Shown here piece after piece: positions 8,177 to 17,300 of a stretch of 36,094 nucleotides of DNA. The DNA comes from a virus, in the IMG/VR virus record IMGVR_UViG_3300030390_001940, positions 1 through 36,094 of that record; one strand, given 5' to 3'. The translations under genes and the position numbers were made by a program. Position 1 is the first letter of the stretch. The number at the start of each line of letters is the position of its first letter. The notes beneath the pieces are model-generated. The model did no database searches. It was not told where the DNA came from and saw nothing but the letters and a program-made list of their open reading frames with translations.

Positions 8177-9319
8177 ATGTCAGAAGAAATAAAAGAAAAC
8201 CCTAAAGGGGAATTAGAACAAGGTGAGTTTAAGGTTAAGAAACCTAAAGTAAAAAAACTTACTAATAAAAAAGCAACAACAGCTAAAATAGATTTATCTA
8301 AAAAAGAAGAAAAAACTGTAGATAAAGTAACTATTAAAGAAGAACCTGTAATCAAAGAGGAAGTAGAAGCTAAAGAAGAAGTAGTAGAAACAAAAGAAGA
8401 AACTACATCTCCTATATCTGAAATCACAGAAGAAGAAGTTGTTGAAGAAGTAAAAGCACCTATAGTAGAAGATGTTGTTGAAAAACAACCAGAAATAAAA
8501 CTACCAGAAAACATAGAAAAACTGGTAAGCTTTATGGAAGATACAGGTGGAACAGTTGAGGATTATGTTAGATTAAATGCTGATTACTCAAATGTAGATA
8601 AAGATACTCTATTAAGAGAGTATTACAAACAGACTAAACCACATCTTGAAACAGATGAAGTTAATTTCTTGTTAGAAGATAACTTTCATTATGATGAAGA
8701 TTTGGATGAAGAGCGAGATATAAGAAAAAAGAAACTTGCTTATAAAGAAGAAATTGCCAAAGCCACTAACTTTTTAGAGGAAACCAAGAGTAAATATTAC
8801 GACGAGATCAAGTTGAGACCGGGCGTTACTCAGGAACAACAAAAAGCTACTGACTTTTTCAATAGACACAACGAAGAACAAAAAATGGTTAAACAGCAAC
8901 ATGATACGTTTAAATCAACCACTAAAAATTTCTTTAATCAAGAGTTCAAAGGTTTTGAGTTCAATTTAAATGAAAAGAAATTTAGATACGGTGTTAACGA
9001 TGTAGACTCTGTTGCTAGTAATCAATCTGATCTTACGAACCTAATCGGGAAGTTCTTAGATAATAAAGGGGAAGTTAAAGACTATAAAGGTTATCATAAA
9101 GCTATTTTTGCAGCACAAAACGCTGATACTATCGCCAATCATTTTTACGAGCAAGGGAAAGCCGACGCTGTTAAAGATGTAATGGCTAAATCTAAAAATT
9201 TAAACAATGAACTTAGACCAACGTCTACGGGAGATGTTTTCATTGGGGGAATGAAAGTAAAAGCAATTAGTGGTGTGGATAGTTCAAAGTTAAAATTAAG
9301 AATAAATAAAAACAAATAA
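8177..9319 (+). CDS. Probable head scaffolding protein
   Basis: This 380-residue protein lies between portal and capsid genes. The N-terminal 115 residues are low-complexity Lys/Glu/Val repeats (extended, probably disordered). The middle has a conserved-looking FMEDTGGTVEDYVRLNADYS block (about 116–135) followed by long charged helices. The basic C-terminus (KLKLRINKNK) would suit capsid binding. Such charged helical proteins act as internal scaffolds during procapsid assembly and are later expelled or degraded. No protease motif was found. The ATG is preceded by the AT-repeat leader that also precedes the 258-aa gene at 11225. Confidence 0.7.
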   Translation: MSEEIKENPKGELEQGEFKVKKPKVKKLTNKKATTAKIDLSKKEEKTVDKVTIKEEPVIKEEVEAKEEVVETKEETTSPISEITEEEVVEEVKAPIVEDVVEKQPEIKLPENIEKLVSFMEDTGGTVEDYVRLNADYSNVDKDTLLREYYKQTKPHLETDEVNFLLEDNFHYDEDLDEERDIRKKKLAYKEEIAKATNFLEETKSKYYDEIKLRPGVTQEQQKATDFFNRHNEEQKMVKQQHDTFKSTTKNFFNQEFKGFEFNLNEKKFRYGVNDVDSVASNQSDLTNLIGKFLDNKGEVKDYKGYHKAIFAAQNADTIANHFYEQGKADAVKDVMAKSKNLNNELRPTSTGDVFIGGMKVKAISGVDSSKLKLRINKNK

Positions 9320-9329
9320 AAGATAAAAA

Positions 9330-10820
9330 ATGAGTTTTGCAACATTAAACCCAACAAATGCATTTCCTCCATCACTTTTGCCTCATCAAACTCAAATGAC
9401 GTTAGCGTCAAATTACTTGAGTTTTGACAACGCAACTGGTGGAAACTTTGCACAACAATATCTACCTGAGCTTTACGAAGCAGAAGTAGAAAGATACGGA
9501 AACCGAACTTTAGGTGGTTTCTTGAGAATGGTAGGCGCTGAAATGCCTATGACATCTGATCAAGTAATTTGGTCTGAACAAAATAGATTACACGTTTCTT
9601 ATGAGGACTGTGTATTAATTGCTTTAGGATTATCTATGACAGTTCCAGTTGAAACTGGAAAAACTTGTGCTATTAAAATAGGCAATACAATAGTAATATC
9701 TAATGGATTAACTACTATTAAAGCTAGAGTCACTAACGTTGTTGTTGCTACAGCTACAACTGCTACTGTTACTTTTCAGACTTACCAAGTTGCTAACGCT
9801 CTTGGATTAGGAGCTGCTGGTACACTCGTTAAGACGTTTGTATATGGTTCTGAATTTGCTAAAGGTTCTGGTGGAGCTGACGCCACTGGAAGTAACTATG
9901 CTGGAATGTCAAGTATTGAACCAACTTTAACACAATTTTCTAACAAGCCAATTATCTTAAGAGATAAGTTTGAAGTATCAGGATCTGATACAGCTCAAAT
10001 TGGTTGGGTAGAAGTTGCTACTGAAGATGGAACAAATGGATACTTATGGTATTTAAAGTCTGAGTCTGAAACAAGATTAAGATTTGAAGATTACCTAGAA
10101 ATGTCTATGGTTGAAGCTGAGAATAATGGCGCTGCTGGTGTTGTTAACTTAGGTGCTGGTACAGTTTTAGGTAATGAAAATGGACCTGGTTCTGAAGGTT
10201 TATTTGCTGCTATTGAAGCAAGGGGAAACGTTTATAACGATTTCGCTGGTGCTGCTGCTCCTGGAGCTGGTGCATTAGGTGATTTTGATACTATCCTAAA
10301 ACAACTAGATACACAAGGTGCTATTGAAGAAAACATGTTATTTTTATCTAGAGCTACTGCTCTTGATTTTGATGATATGATTGCTGCTCAAGCTGGTGGA
10401 GGTTTTCCTTCTACTGCTGCTGCTTCTTACGGTCTTTTTGACAACGAAGCTGAAATGGCAATGAATTTTGGATTTTCAGGATTTAGAAGAGGTTCTTATG
10501 ACTTTTATAAAACTGATTGGAAATACTTAAATGACTTTGCAACTAGAGGATTAATCGGAGACATTGACGGAGTAATGATTCCTGCTGGAACATCAACTGT
10601 TTATGATCAAAGTTTAGGATCTAATATCAGACGACCTTTCTTACACGTAAGATATAGAGCTTCTGAAGCTGATGATCGTAGAATGAAGTCTTGGATCACT
10701 GGATCTGTTGGAGGTGCTTACACTTCTGATTTAGATGCAATGACTGTGAATTTCTTATCTGAAAGATGTTTAGTTACACAAGCGGCTAATAACTTCGTGT
10801 TATTCAAGTCAACTATATAA
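9330..10820 (+). CDS. Major capsid protein (HK97-fold expected)
   Basis: This 496-residue protein directly follows the scaffold, with a typical major-capsid length for this phage type. It has an N-terminal arm (FPPSLLPHQTQM), a long helix with YLPELYEAEVERYGNRT (about 45–62), and an Ala/Gly/Thr-rich beta insertion (about 110–185) that could be a surface-exposed domain. The C-terminal half is Ala/Gly-rich and ends in a beta-rich segment. The start is preceded by an A-rich run with no Shine-Dalgarno. Assignment rests on order, size and composition; I could not test the HK97 fold. An intrinsic terminator lies 355 bases after the stop, past one small gene, which fits high-level expression of this unit. 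Confidence 0.8.
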   Translation: MSFATLNPTNAFPPSLLPHQTQMTLASNYLSFDNATGGNFAQQYLPELYEAEVERYGNRTLGGFLRMVGAEMPMTSDQVIWSEQNRLHVSYEDCVLIALGLSMTVPVETGKTCAIKIGNTIVISNGLTTIKARVTNVVVATATTATVTFQTYQVANALGLGAAGTLVKTFVYGSEFAKGSGGADATGSNYAGMSSIEPTLTQFSNKPIILRDKFEVSGSDTAQIGWVEVATEDGTNGYLWYLKSESETRLRFEDYLEMSMVEAENNGAAGVVNLGAGTVLGNENGPGSEGLFAAIEARGNVYNDFAGAAAPGAGALGDFDTILKQLDTQGAIEENMLFLSRATALDFDDMIAAQAGGGFPSTAAASYGLFDNEAEMAMNFGFSGFRRGSYDFYKTDWKYLNDFATRGLIGDIDGVMIPAGTSTVYDQSLGSNIRRPFLHVRYRASEADDRRMKSWITGSVGGAYTSDLDAMTVNFLSERCLVTQAANNFVLFKSTI

Positions 10821-10846
10821 TTATTAACATTTAAAAAATAAGAAAA

Positions 10847-11158
10847 ATGGGATATGTAAAAATAAACAAGCCTGGAATAGCTAGTGGAGTACCTCAATTC
10901 GACTTGCTTTTAGCCGAAAATGTAGCTACTATAAGATTAGCTACTGGGTTGATTGAAGTTAATTACGTAGGTGATTTTGCTAATAACATAACAATAACAC
11001 CTGTTGATTATGTTGCTGGTACTACTTCTACTCACTTCACTCAAGTGGATATACAAGTAATAGAAAATGCTGTTGGATTAATAGGCGGAGGATCAGGAAT
11101 GATTGACACCGGTATGTTAAGTAAATCAGTTGATACTGTAGTTTACGCTGCTGTGTAG
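10847..11158 (+). CDS. Small capsid-associated protein (decoration candidate)
   Basis: This 103-residue protein is rich in Ile, Val, Gly and Thr, looks mostly beta-stranded, and has a Gly-rich GLIGGGSGMIDTG segment near residues 77–89. It follows the capsid gene by 26 bases and ends 16 bases before a strong terminator, so it is probably co-expressed with the capsid protein at high level. Position and size suggest a decoration/cement or head-fibre-base protein. No motif proves this. Confidence 0.6.
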   Translation: MGYVKINKPGIASGVPQFDLLLAENVATIRLATGLIEVNYVGDFANNITITPVDYVAGTTSTHFTQVDIQVIENAVGLIGGGSGMIDTGMLSKSVDTVVYAAV

Positions 11159-11174
11159 ATTTAAAACAAATAAT

Positions 11175-11202
11175 AAGATCCCGCTTCGGCGGGGTCTTTT
11201 TT
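11175..11202 (+). terminator. Intrinsic terminator after capsid unit
   Basis: An 8-bp GC-rich stem (GATCCCGC/GCGGGGTC, one G-U pair) closes a TTCG tetraloop and is followed by six T. The stem stands out against the AT-rich background. It follows the 103-aa gene by 16 bases and precedes the next ATG by 22 bases, leaving little room for a separate promoter. Confidence 0.9.
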
Positions 11203-11204
11203 AA

Positions 11205-11224
11205 TTATTATATTATATTATATT
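11205..11224 (+). promoter_or_regulatory. AT-repeat leader shared with the scaffold gene
   Basis: The bases before the ATG at 11225 are a TATTATATTATATT array running directly into the start codon. The same 14-base array, also abutting the ATG, precedes the scaffold gene at 8163–8176. It may be a translation-enhancing leader for a Bacteroidota-type ribosome or a -10-like promoter element. Simple AT-richness cannot be excluded. Confidence 0.35.
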
Positions 11225-12001
11225 ATGGAAACAAAAGAAAAGAAAAAGCCTCAAGTAAAAAAAGATACTTGGGAAGTGAAAGATAGATACTACCATTTAC
11301 TCAATGGTCAATCACCTTTAACAACTAGAATTAATTCTAAACACTCTTCAAGAAAACCTTTAATGTGGTTTGACGAAGAAAAACAATACAATAGAGAGCT
11401 TAGATATGCTACCAATATGAAAAGTCCATTTATGGACGAGCAGAAAGGTACAGCAACGCTAGGTCATATTGTTTTTCACAATGGTGTTTTAATGGTACCT
11501 AGAGACAAACAAGCTTTACAAAAGCTTTTATCATTATACCATCCTAATAAGAACAAAGTGTACTCTGAAAGAGATGAAGTGGTTGAAGCGAGTAATGAAC
11601 TAGACAACTTAGAATTACAAGTTGAAGCTATGGCCATGGCAATGAACATGGACGTAGACAAGGCAGAGGCTATATTAAGAGTTGAATTAGGATCAGCAGT
11701 ATCTAAAATGAGTTCTAAAGAACTTAAAAGAGATTTACTACTATTTGCTAAGAGCGACCCAATGTTATTCTTAGAATTAGTTAATGATGAAAACGTTGAA
11801 CTTAGAAACTTTGGTATACGAGCTGTTGAAGCTGGTATTGTTAGTTTAGCGCAAGATCAAAGAACTTTTACTTGGGCTAGTAATGGCCGTAAGTTAATGA
11901 ATGTTCCTTTTGATGAAAACCCATACTCAGCAATGGCTGCATGGTTTAAAACAGATGAAGGTGTTGAAGTTTACAAATCAATAGAGAAAAAGTTTAAATA
12001 A
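11225..12001 (+). CDS. Conserved structural-region protein between capsid and connector genes
   Basis: This 258-residue soluble protein starts with a Lys-rich 13-residue tail and continues with WEVKDRYYHLL, a KHSSRKPLMWFDEEKQYNRELRYATN block (about 39–64), and GHIVFHNGVLMVPRDKQ (beta). After an acidic linker comes an all-helical C-terminal half with ELKRDLLLFAKSDPMLFLELVND (about 165–187) and FDENPYSAMAAWFKTDEG. I recognise it as a recurring protein of marine phage structural blocks but know no established function; virion or assembly factor is likely from position. It is bracketed by two intrinsic terminators (11175–11202 and 12019–12047), so its dosage probably differs from its neighbours. 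Confidence 0.65.
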   Translation: METKEKKKPQVKKDTWEVKDRYYHLLNGQSPLTTRINSKHSSRKPLMWFDEEKQYNRELRYATNMKSPFMDEQKGTATLGHIVFHNGVLMVPRDKQALQKLLSLYHPNKNKVYSERDEVVEASNELDNLELQVEAMAMAMNMDVDKAEAILRVELGSAVSKMSSKELKRDLLLFAKSDPMLFLELVNDENVELRNFGIRAVEAGIVSLAQDQRTFTWASNGRKLMNVPFDENPYSAMAAWFKTDEGVEVYKSIEKKFK

Positions 12002-12018
12002 CAAGTGACTATAAATAT

Positions 12019-12047
12019 GAGGGGTTACATAAGTAACCTCTCTTTTT
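12019..12047 (+). terminator. Intrinsic terminator after the 258-aa gene
   Basis: A 10-bp stem (GAGGGGTTAC/GTAACCTCTC, one G-U pair) with loop ATAA is followed by five T. It begins 18 bases after the stop codon. Only 12 bases separate it from the next ATG, so downstream genes probably depend on readthrough or on a promoter inside the upstream gene. Confidence 0.85.
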
Positions 12048-12059
12048 AAAATATTAAAG

Positions 12060-13109
12060 ATGGCAATAAGCGTAGATACCGTATATAAAACTGTATTACT
12101 TATTTTAAACAAAGAACAAAGGGGTTATATGACTCCTGATGAATTTAATAAAATAGGTACTCAAGTTCAAAGAGAACTCTTTGAAAAATGCTTTGAGGAT
12201 TTAAACCAACAGGTTCGTACTCCTCAAACAGATATGGACTATGCTAATAGAGTTGCTTTAACTGATGAGAAAATTGCAGAATTTAAAACTGAAAACGATC
12301 AATCAATTCCTGAAAAAGCTATAGGCGTTACAACACCAGTCTCTAGTACATTCACAGTTCCTTCTGAGCTGTATAAGCTAGGTTCAGTTACTTATGAACC
12401 AAGTTCTAATATCTACCCTGAAATTCAAAGATTAGGTAGATCTGAGTTTTACAATATAAGAAAAGCTCCACTTACTACTCCAACAAAAAACTTTCCCGTA
12501 TATTTATACGAAGACAATAAATGCATAGTTTACCCTACAGATATAACTGATGTTACTCACATTAAAATGCAATATGTTAAAAAACCTACAGATATTAGAT
12601 GGGGTTACGTAATAGGTGGTTTAGGACAATATGTATTTACTAATTATCCTTATGTAGCTACAGCTATTAATATAGGTGATTTAACTGCATCTATTGGCTC
12701 TAACAACACAGCTGATATAACTATTGCAACTTATCCAGCTGCTACATATACTAGTACTGGTAATAATCAAACTGCTGTGTTTAGTGTAACAGTTACTGGA
12801 GGCGCTATAAGTGGTGTTGATGTAACATCTCAAGGATCTGGTTATTCAGTAGGTGATACAATTACTTTTGCAGCTTCAGATTTTCCAAATGGTGGTGCGC
12901 CTGTTGGCTCTGCTGTTATTACTTTAACAGAAGCTAACTTGTTTTCAGGATCACAACAAGGTTACATAGACTTTGGATTACAAACATCTGAACAAACAGA
13001 ACTTATATTAAACATATTATTATACGCTGGAATAGTTATAAGAGATCCTCAAATAATTCAAGTAGCTCAAAATGAATTACAACAAGACAAAATTAATGAA
13101 AAATCTTAA
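12060..13109 (+). CDS. Head-tail connector (adaptor) protein
   Basis: This 349-residue protein opens with a helical region resembling phage adaptor/ring proteins (VDTVYKTVLLILNKEQRGYM at about residues 5–24). Next comes a beta-rich segment with YLYEDNKCIVYPTDIT and a conserved-looking KMQYVKKPTDIRWGYV near 168–185. Residues about 205–300 look like an inserted Gly/Thr-rich beta module with the signature GSGYSVGDTITF (about 259–270). A short helical C-terminus (QTELILNILLYAGIVIRDP) follows and resumes the adaptor fold. A ring beneath the portal is the expected place in the particle. The stop is 3 bases before the next ATG. Confidence 0.65.
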   Translation: MAISVDTVYKTVLLILNKEQRGYMTPDEFNKIGTQVQRELFEKCFEDLNQQVRTPQTDMDYANRVALTDEKIAEFKTENDQSIPEKAIGVTTPVSSTFTVPSELYKLGSVTYEPSSNIYPEIQRLGRSEFYNIRKAPLTTPTKNFPVYLYEDNKCIVYPTDITDVTHIKMQYVKKPTDIRWGYVIGGLGQYVFTNYPYVATAINIGDLTASIGSNNTADITIATYPAATYTSTGNNQTAVFSVTVTGGAISGVDVTSQGSGYSVGDTITFAASDFPNGGAPVGSAVITLTEANLFSGSQQGYIDFGLQTSEQTELILNILLYAGIVIRDPQIIQVAQNELQQDKINEKS

Positions 13110-13112
13110 CAC

Positions 13113-14345
13113 ATGGGACTATTAACTGAAACAAATGCACAATATTATTCTGGTCAACAAGTAATAGGTTCTAAAACCTCCACGGCTGGCGCTGACTTAA
13201 TTATAGACGGTTGGAGTTTTGACACAGATCCTATTAGTGCTTTTGGACTACCTGTTATTGGAACAACACCTACAAGAGCTTTAACTCAAATATTAGCTGC
13301 TTCTAATTTTAATATATATTTTGCACCTGCGGCAACTCCTACTACTTACGCTAAGATAAATCAAAACTTAGTATATATTAGCAATGTTAGTTCAAAGCAG
13401 ATAACTATAATAGCTCCTGATACAGCTGCCACTAATTACACTGGTAATTTTTATATTCAATTAACTCAATCATCTATAGATAGCAATAACGGTAGTTACG
13501 AGTATATAAGCTTAAATGATATTATAAATAATTTTATGGTGGCATACATTGGTGTTGGCAAATTAATACCAAATGTAAAAAGAACTGACATAATGTTCCA
13601 CGCTAAAAGAGGTTTACAAGAGTTTAGTTATGATACACTGAGAAGTATGAAGTCTCAAGAATTAACTATACCACCTAGTCTTTCTTTAATAATACCTCAA
13701 GACTATGTCAATTATGTTAACCTATCTTGGGTTGATGCAGCTGGTGTTAAACATATAATATATCCAACTACATTAACTTCTAACCCAACTGACTTACCAC
13801 TGCAAGATACAACTGGTGTACCAACTCAAAACTCTGAAGGAGGCAATAACTTAGCTCAACAATCACAAACTGAAACTAAATGGGCTGCTAATAATGCTTT
13901 GAATTTAACTGGTGAAATAACTAATGAAATATTTGAAACAGCTAATGTGTACGATTGGGGCTGGGATAAGCTAGCTTACGGACAAAGATACGGTTTAGAA
14001 CCTGAAGTTTCTCAAAAAAATGGTTGGTTTACTATAAACGAAAGAACAGGATCTTTTAATTTTTCTAGTGATTTAGCAAATAAATTAATAATACTAGAAT
14101 ATATATCAGATGGCTTAGCGATCGATGCAGATACTAGAGTACCTAAAATGGCAGAACAAGCAATGTATATGCATATAGCTTATTCAATATTATCTGGTAG
14201 AGCTAATATTCCTGAGTATATTATAAACAGATTTAAAAAAGATAGATCTAGCGCACTTAGAAATGCTAAAATAAGATTATCTAATATAAAATTAAATGAA
14301 TTCACTCAAATAATGCGTGGTAAATCTAAATGGATTAAACATTAA
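13113..14345 (+). CDS. Second connector / tail-ring protein
   Basis: This 410-residue protein has a variable beta-rich N-terminal third. From about 130 it carries a conserved-looking core: ISLNDIINNFMVAYIGVGK, KRTDIMFHAKRGLQEFSYDTLR (about 160–181), and IIPQDYVNYVNLSWVD. The C-terminal end is helical and basic (NAKIRLSNIKLNEFTQIMRGKSKWIKH). Pairing with the 349-aa protein directly upstream suggests the two form successive connector rings between portal and tail. Only 2 bases separate it from the 1375-aa gene. Recognised as a marine-phage family from memory; ring position is inference. Confidence 0.6.
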   Translation: MGLLTETNAQYYSGQQVIGSKTSTAGADLIIDGWSFDTDPISAFGLPVIGTTPTRALTQILAASNFNIYFAPAATPTTYAKINQNLVYISNVSSKQITIIAPDTAATNYTGNFYIQLTQSSIDSNNGSYEYISLNDIINNFMVAYIGVGKLIPNVKRTDIMFHAKRGLQEFSYDTLRSMKSQELTIPPSLSLIIPQDYVNYVNLSWVDAAGVKHIIYPTTLTSNPTDLPLQDTTGVPTQNSEGGNNLAQQSQTETKWAANNALNLTGEITNEIFETANVYDWGWDKLAYGQRYGLEPEVSQKNGWFTINERTGSFNFSSDLANKLIILEYISDGLAIDADTRVPKMAEQAMYMHIAYSILSGRANIPEYIINRFKKDRSSALRNAKIRLSNIKLNEFTQIMRGKSKWIKH

Positions 14346-14347
14346 TT

Positions 14348-17300
14348 ATGCCAGAAATTAAAAATACTTTTCTAAAGTCTCGTATGAATAAAGATACAGA
14401 GGCTAGAATACTTCCACAAGGCGAATATAGAGATGCTCAAAACGCTAGTGTTAGTGCTTCTGAAGATGCTAGTGTTGGTTCTTTAGAAAATATTAGAGGT
14501 AATAAGTTATTAACTAGTTTTGGTTTAACAGACTTTAACATTGAAATAATAGGTCAATATGCAGACACAGCTAATAATAGAATATATTTCTTTTTAACTA
14601 ATTTTACAGATGCCTCTGCAGATAGTTTAGGTAATCTTTCTCAACTAAGTGCTACTAACGCAGGTTTAAACCAATACCTTGATTTTGTAAGAAATGGTGC
14701 AGGTAATTATATAGCCTACTGCCAATTACCTAATGTAGCTGATTCCTCTGCTATAGATCAATCAAATATTAAATTTGACATATTAGTATCTGGAACTTTT
14801 TTAAACTTTTCTAAAACTCACCCTATATGCGGTGTCAATATAATAGAAAACTTATTGTTTTGGACTGATAATAGAAATCAACCAAGAAAGATAAATGTAG
14901 ATAACGCAATTTCAAACCCTTTAACTTACTACACAAATGAAGATCATATTTCTGTTGCTAAATATGCTCCATTTGAACCTATATCTTTTTTAAAAAATAC
15001 AACAGGTGTTATAGAGTCAACTTTAATAAACGAAACAGAAGAATGGTTACCTGCTTTTTGGGGTGCTCCAGGCCAAATACAACAAGATAATAGTACTAAT
15101 AATTGCTTAGTATTTAACGAAAATCCAGCTTCAATCCCCAACAACACGTCATATAGTAAGATATTGACTTATTTAGGACCTGGGCCATTTGGCCAAACCA
15201 CCAACCCTCCACTGCCAGCTTCAAGTTTAGTTGTTAGAGTTCAGAATGCACAAGATCCTAACGGTGGTTATGCCTTAGTAAGAGCAATAAATACAGACGC
15301 ATCATTAGATCGTGTTTTTTTAAACAACGTGTCTGGTCAACAAATTACAACAATTGCAGAAACTTTAGGTTGGGGACAAAACACTGTTTTTCTTTTTTCT
15401 TTAAGAAACCCTTACTACAACTCTGCTTTTGTTGGAGATACTAAGCTTTTAGAAGATAAATTTGTTAGATTTAGTTATAGATTTAAATACGATGATAATG
15501 AATATTCTTTATCTGCACCATTTACTCAACATGCTTTTGTACCTAAACAATATGGTTATTTTTTAGAAGGTGATGATGAAAAAACTAAAGCTTCTAGTAT
15601 AGTTGAATTTATGGAAAACCAAATAACTACAGCTGGTTTAGTTATTAATTTACCGTATAAAAACAACGAACTTTCTAGCAAATTAAAAGTAAATGAAATA
15701 CAATTACTTTATAAAGCTTCAGATGATTTAAATGTTAAAGTTATAGCAGACGTAAAAAACAATGAATTTAATCAAGGTGTAATTGCTTCTTTATCTTTAG
15801 TCGCCGGTGGTAGTAACTATGTTAATGGTAATTATCCTGATAGAACTTTAACTTATTTGGGAGACGCAAACAGCAACAACACTGGTTCTGGCGCTAAAGC
15901 TAATATAACTGTAGCTAGCGGAGCAGTTACAGCGGTTACTGCAACTATTTCTGGTGAAAACTATAGAGTTGGCGATGAATTGACATACGAAGAGTTTGGT
16001 GGAACTGAAGCAGTATTTAAAGTAGCTTCTTTAGGAACGACTTATATATATAATTACAAATCTGAAAAACCTATAAAAGTTTTAACTGACGAAGAAGTTA
16101 CAAGAGTTAGTGATATAGTCCCTATGAGAGCTCAAACTCAAGAGGTTGTAGGTAATAGAATTATTTATGGAAACTTTTTACAAAACAATTCTAGTCCTTT
16201 AAATTTAGATTATAATTTATCTTCTGTAGCTAAAGGTACTGTTTTAAACCCAGCAACTCCAACACCACCTGCAAGCACGACTAATATAGAGTTTTTAAAC
16301 AACACGATAAAACAAAATAGAGCTTATCAAGTTGGTGTAGTTTTACAAGATAGATATGGTAGATCTTCTAATGTTATAATTAATCAATTAGATTTAATTA
16401 ATAAAAATTCTACTATATTTATGCCTTATAGTAATGGTGGTTTAGATCCTCTTTCTTGGCCTGGAGACTCTTTACAAGTGACTTTTAATAGCCCTATACC
16501 AGCTCAGCTTTCTTCGTCTTTGCCTTACAACGGCTTATGGGTAGAAGGTGAAAATCCTTTAGGTTGGTATACTTATAAAGTAGTAGTTCAACAACAAGAA
16601 CAAGATTACTATAATGTTTATGTTCCAGGCGCTTTAAGTGGCAATATAATATATGAAAAAAACGGCACAGCTGGAAAAATTATTCCACCAGCTACAGATC
16701 CGGTTGCTGATTACAAAGGTTTGCAGTATTCAAATACTTCTTCCGTTGCTAGTATAGCTTTGTTTAATGATAATATAAATAAAATACCAAGAGATTTAAA
16801 AGAAGTTGGGCCTACAGACAATATATATGGATCTAGTGTTATTCTTTACAATAGAGTTAAACAAACGCAGTTTAACGCTTCGGTTGGAACTAATACTAAT
16901 ATAACAATAGGCCAACAAAACACATTACCTTTAACACAAGAAGTTACTACAGTTAGACCTTTTAACGAGCTTGGCGAATGGACTACTAAAAAGAACGTAG
17001 ATTTGCATTATTTAAATTCAAGCTCAAGTTCTGTTTTCAATACAGACACTTCAGCAACTGAAACAAATTTCCAATCTCAATATGTTGTAGGTTCTTTTAT
17101 ATATCCTGGATCAGTAGGAGATGTTGATCCTTTCTTTTTAAGAAATAATAAAAATCCTTTAATAGCCACTATAAATACTCAAAAACGAATGGGATTTACT
17201 GCTGTTAATCAAGAAAGCACTGAATGGCATTTTGCAGATAAACTTATGGTTTTTGAAACAAAACCCTTTAAATCTAATATAGATATATACTATGAAACTT

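Noticed and set aside
8170-8514. - strand frame of about 114 codons, rich in Ser and Thr
   Set aside because: It is the antisense of the Glu/Lys repeats of the scaffold N-terminus; low complexity explains the lack of stops.
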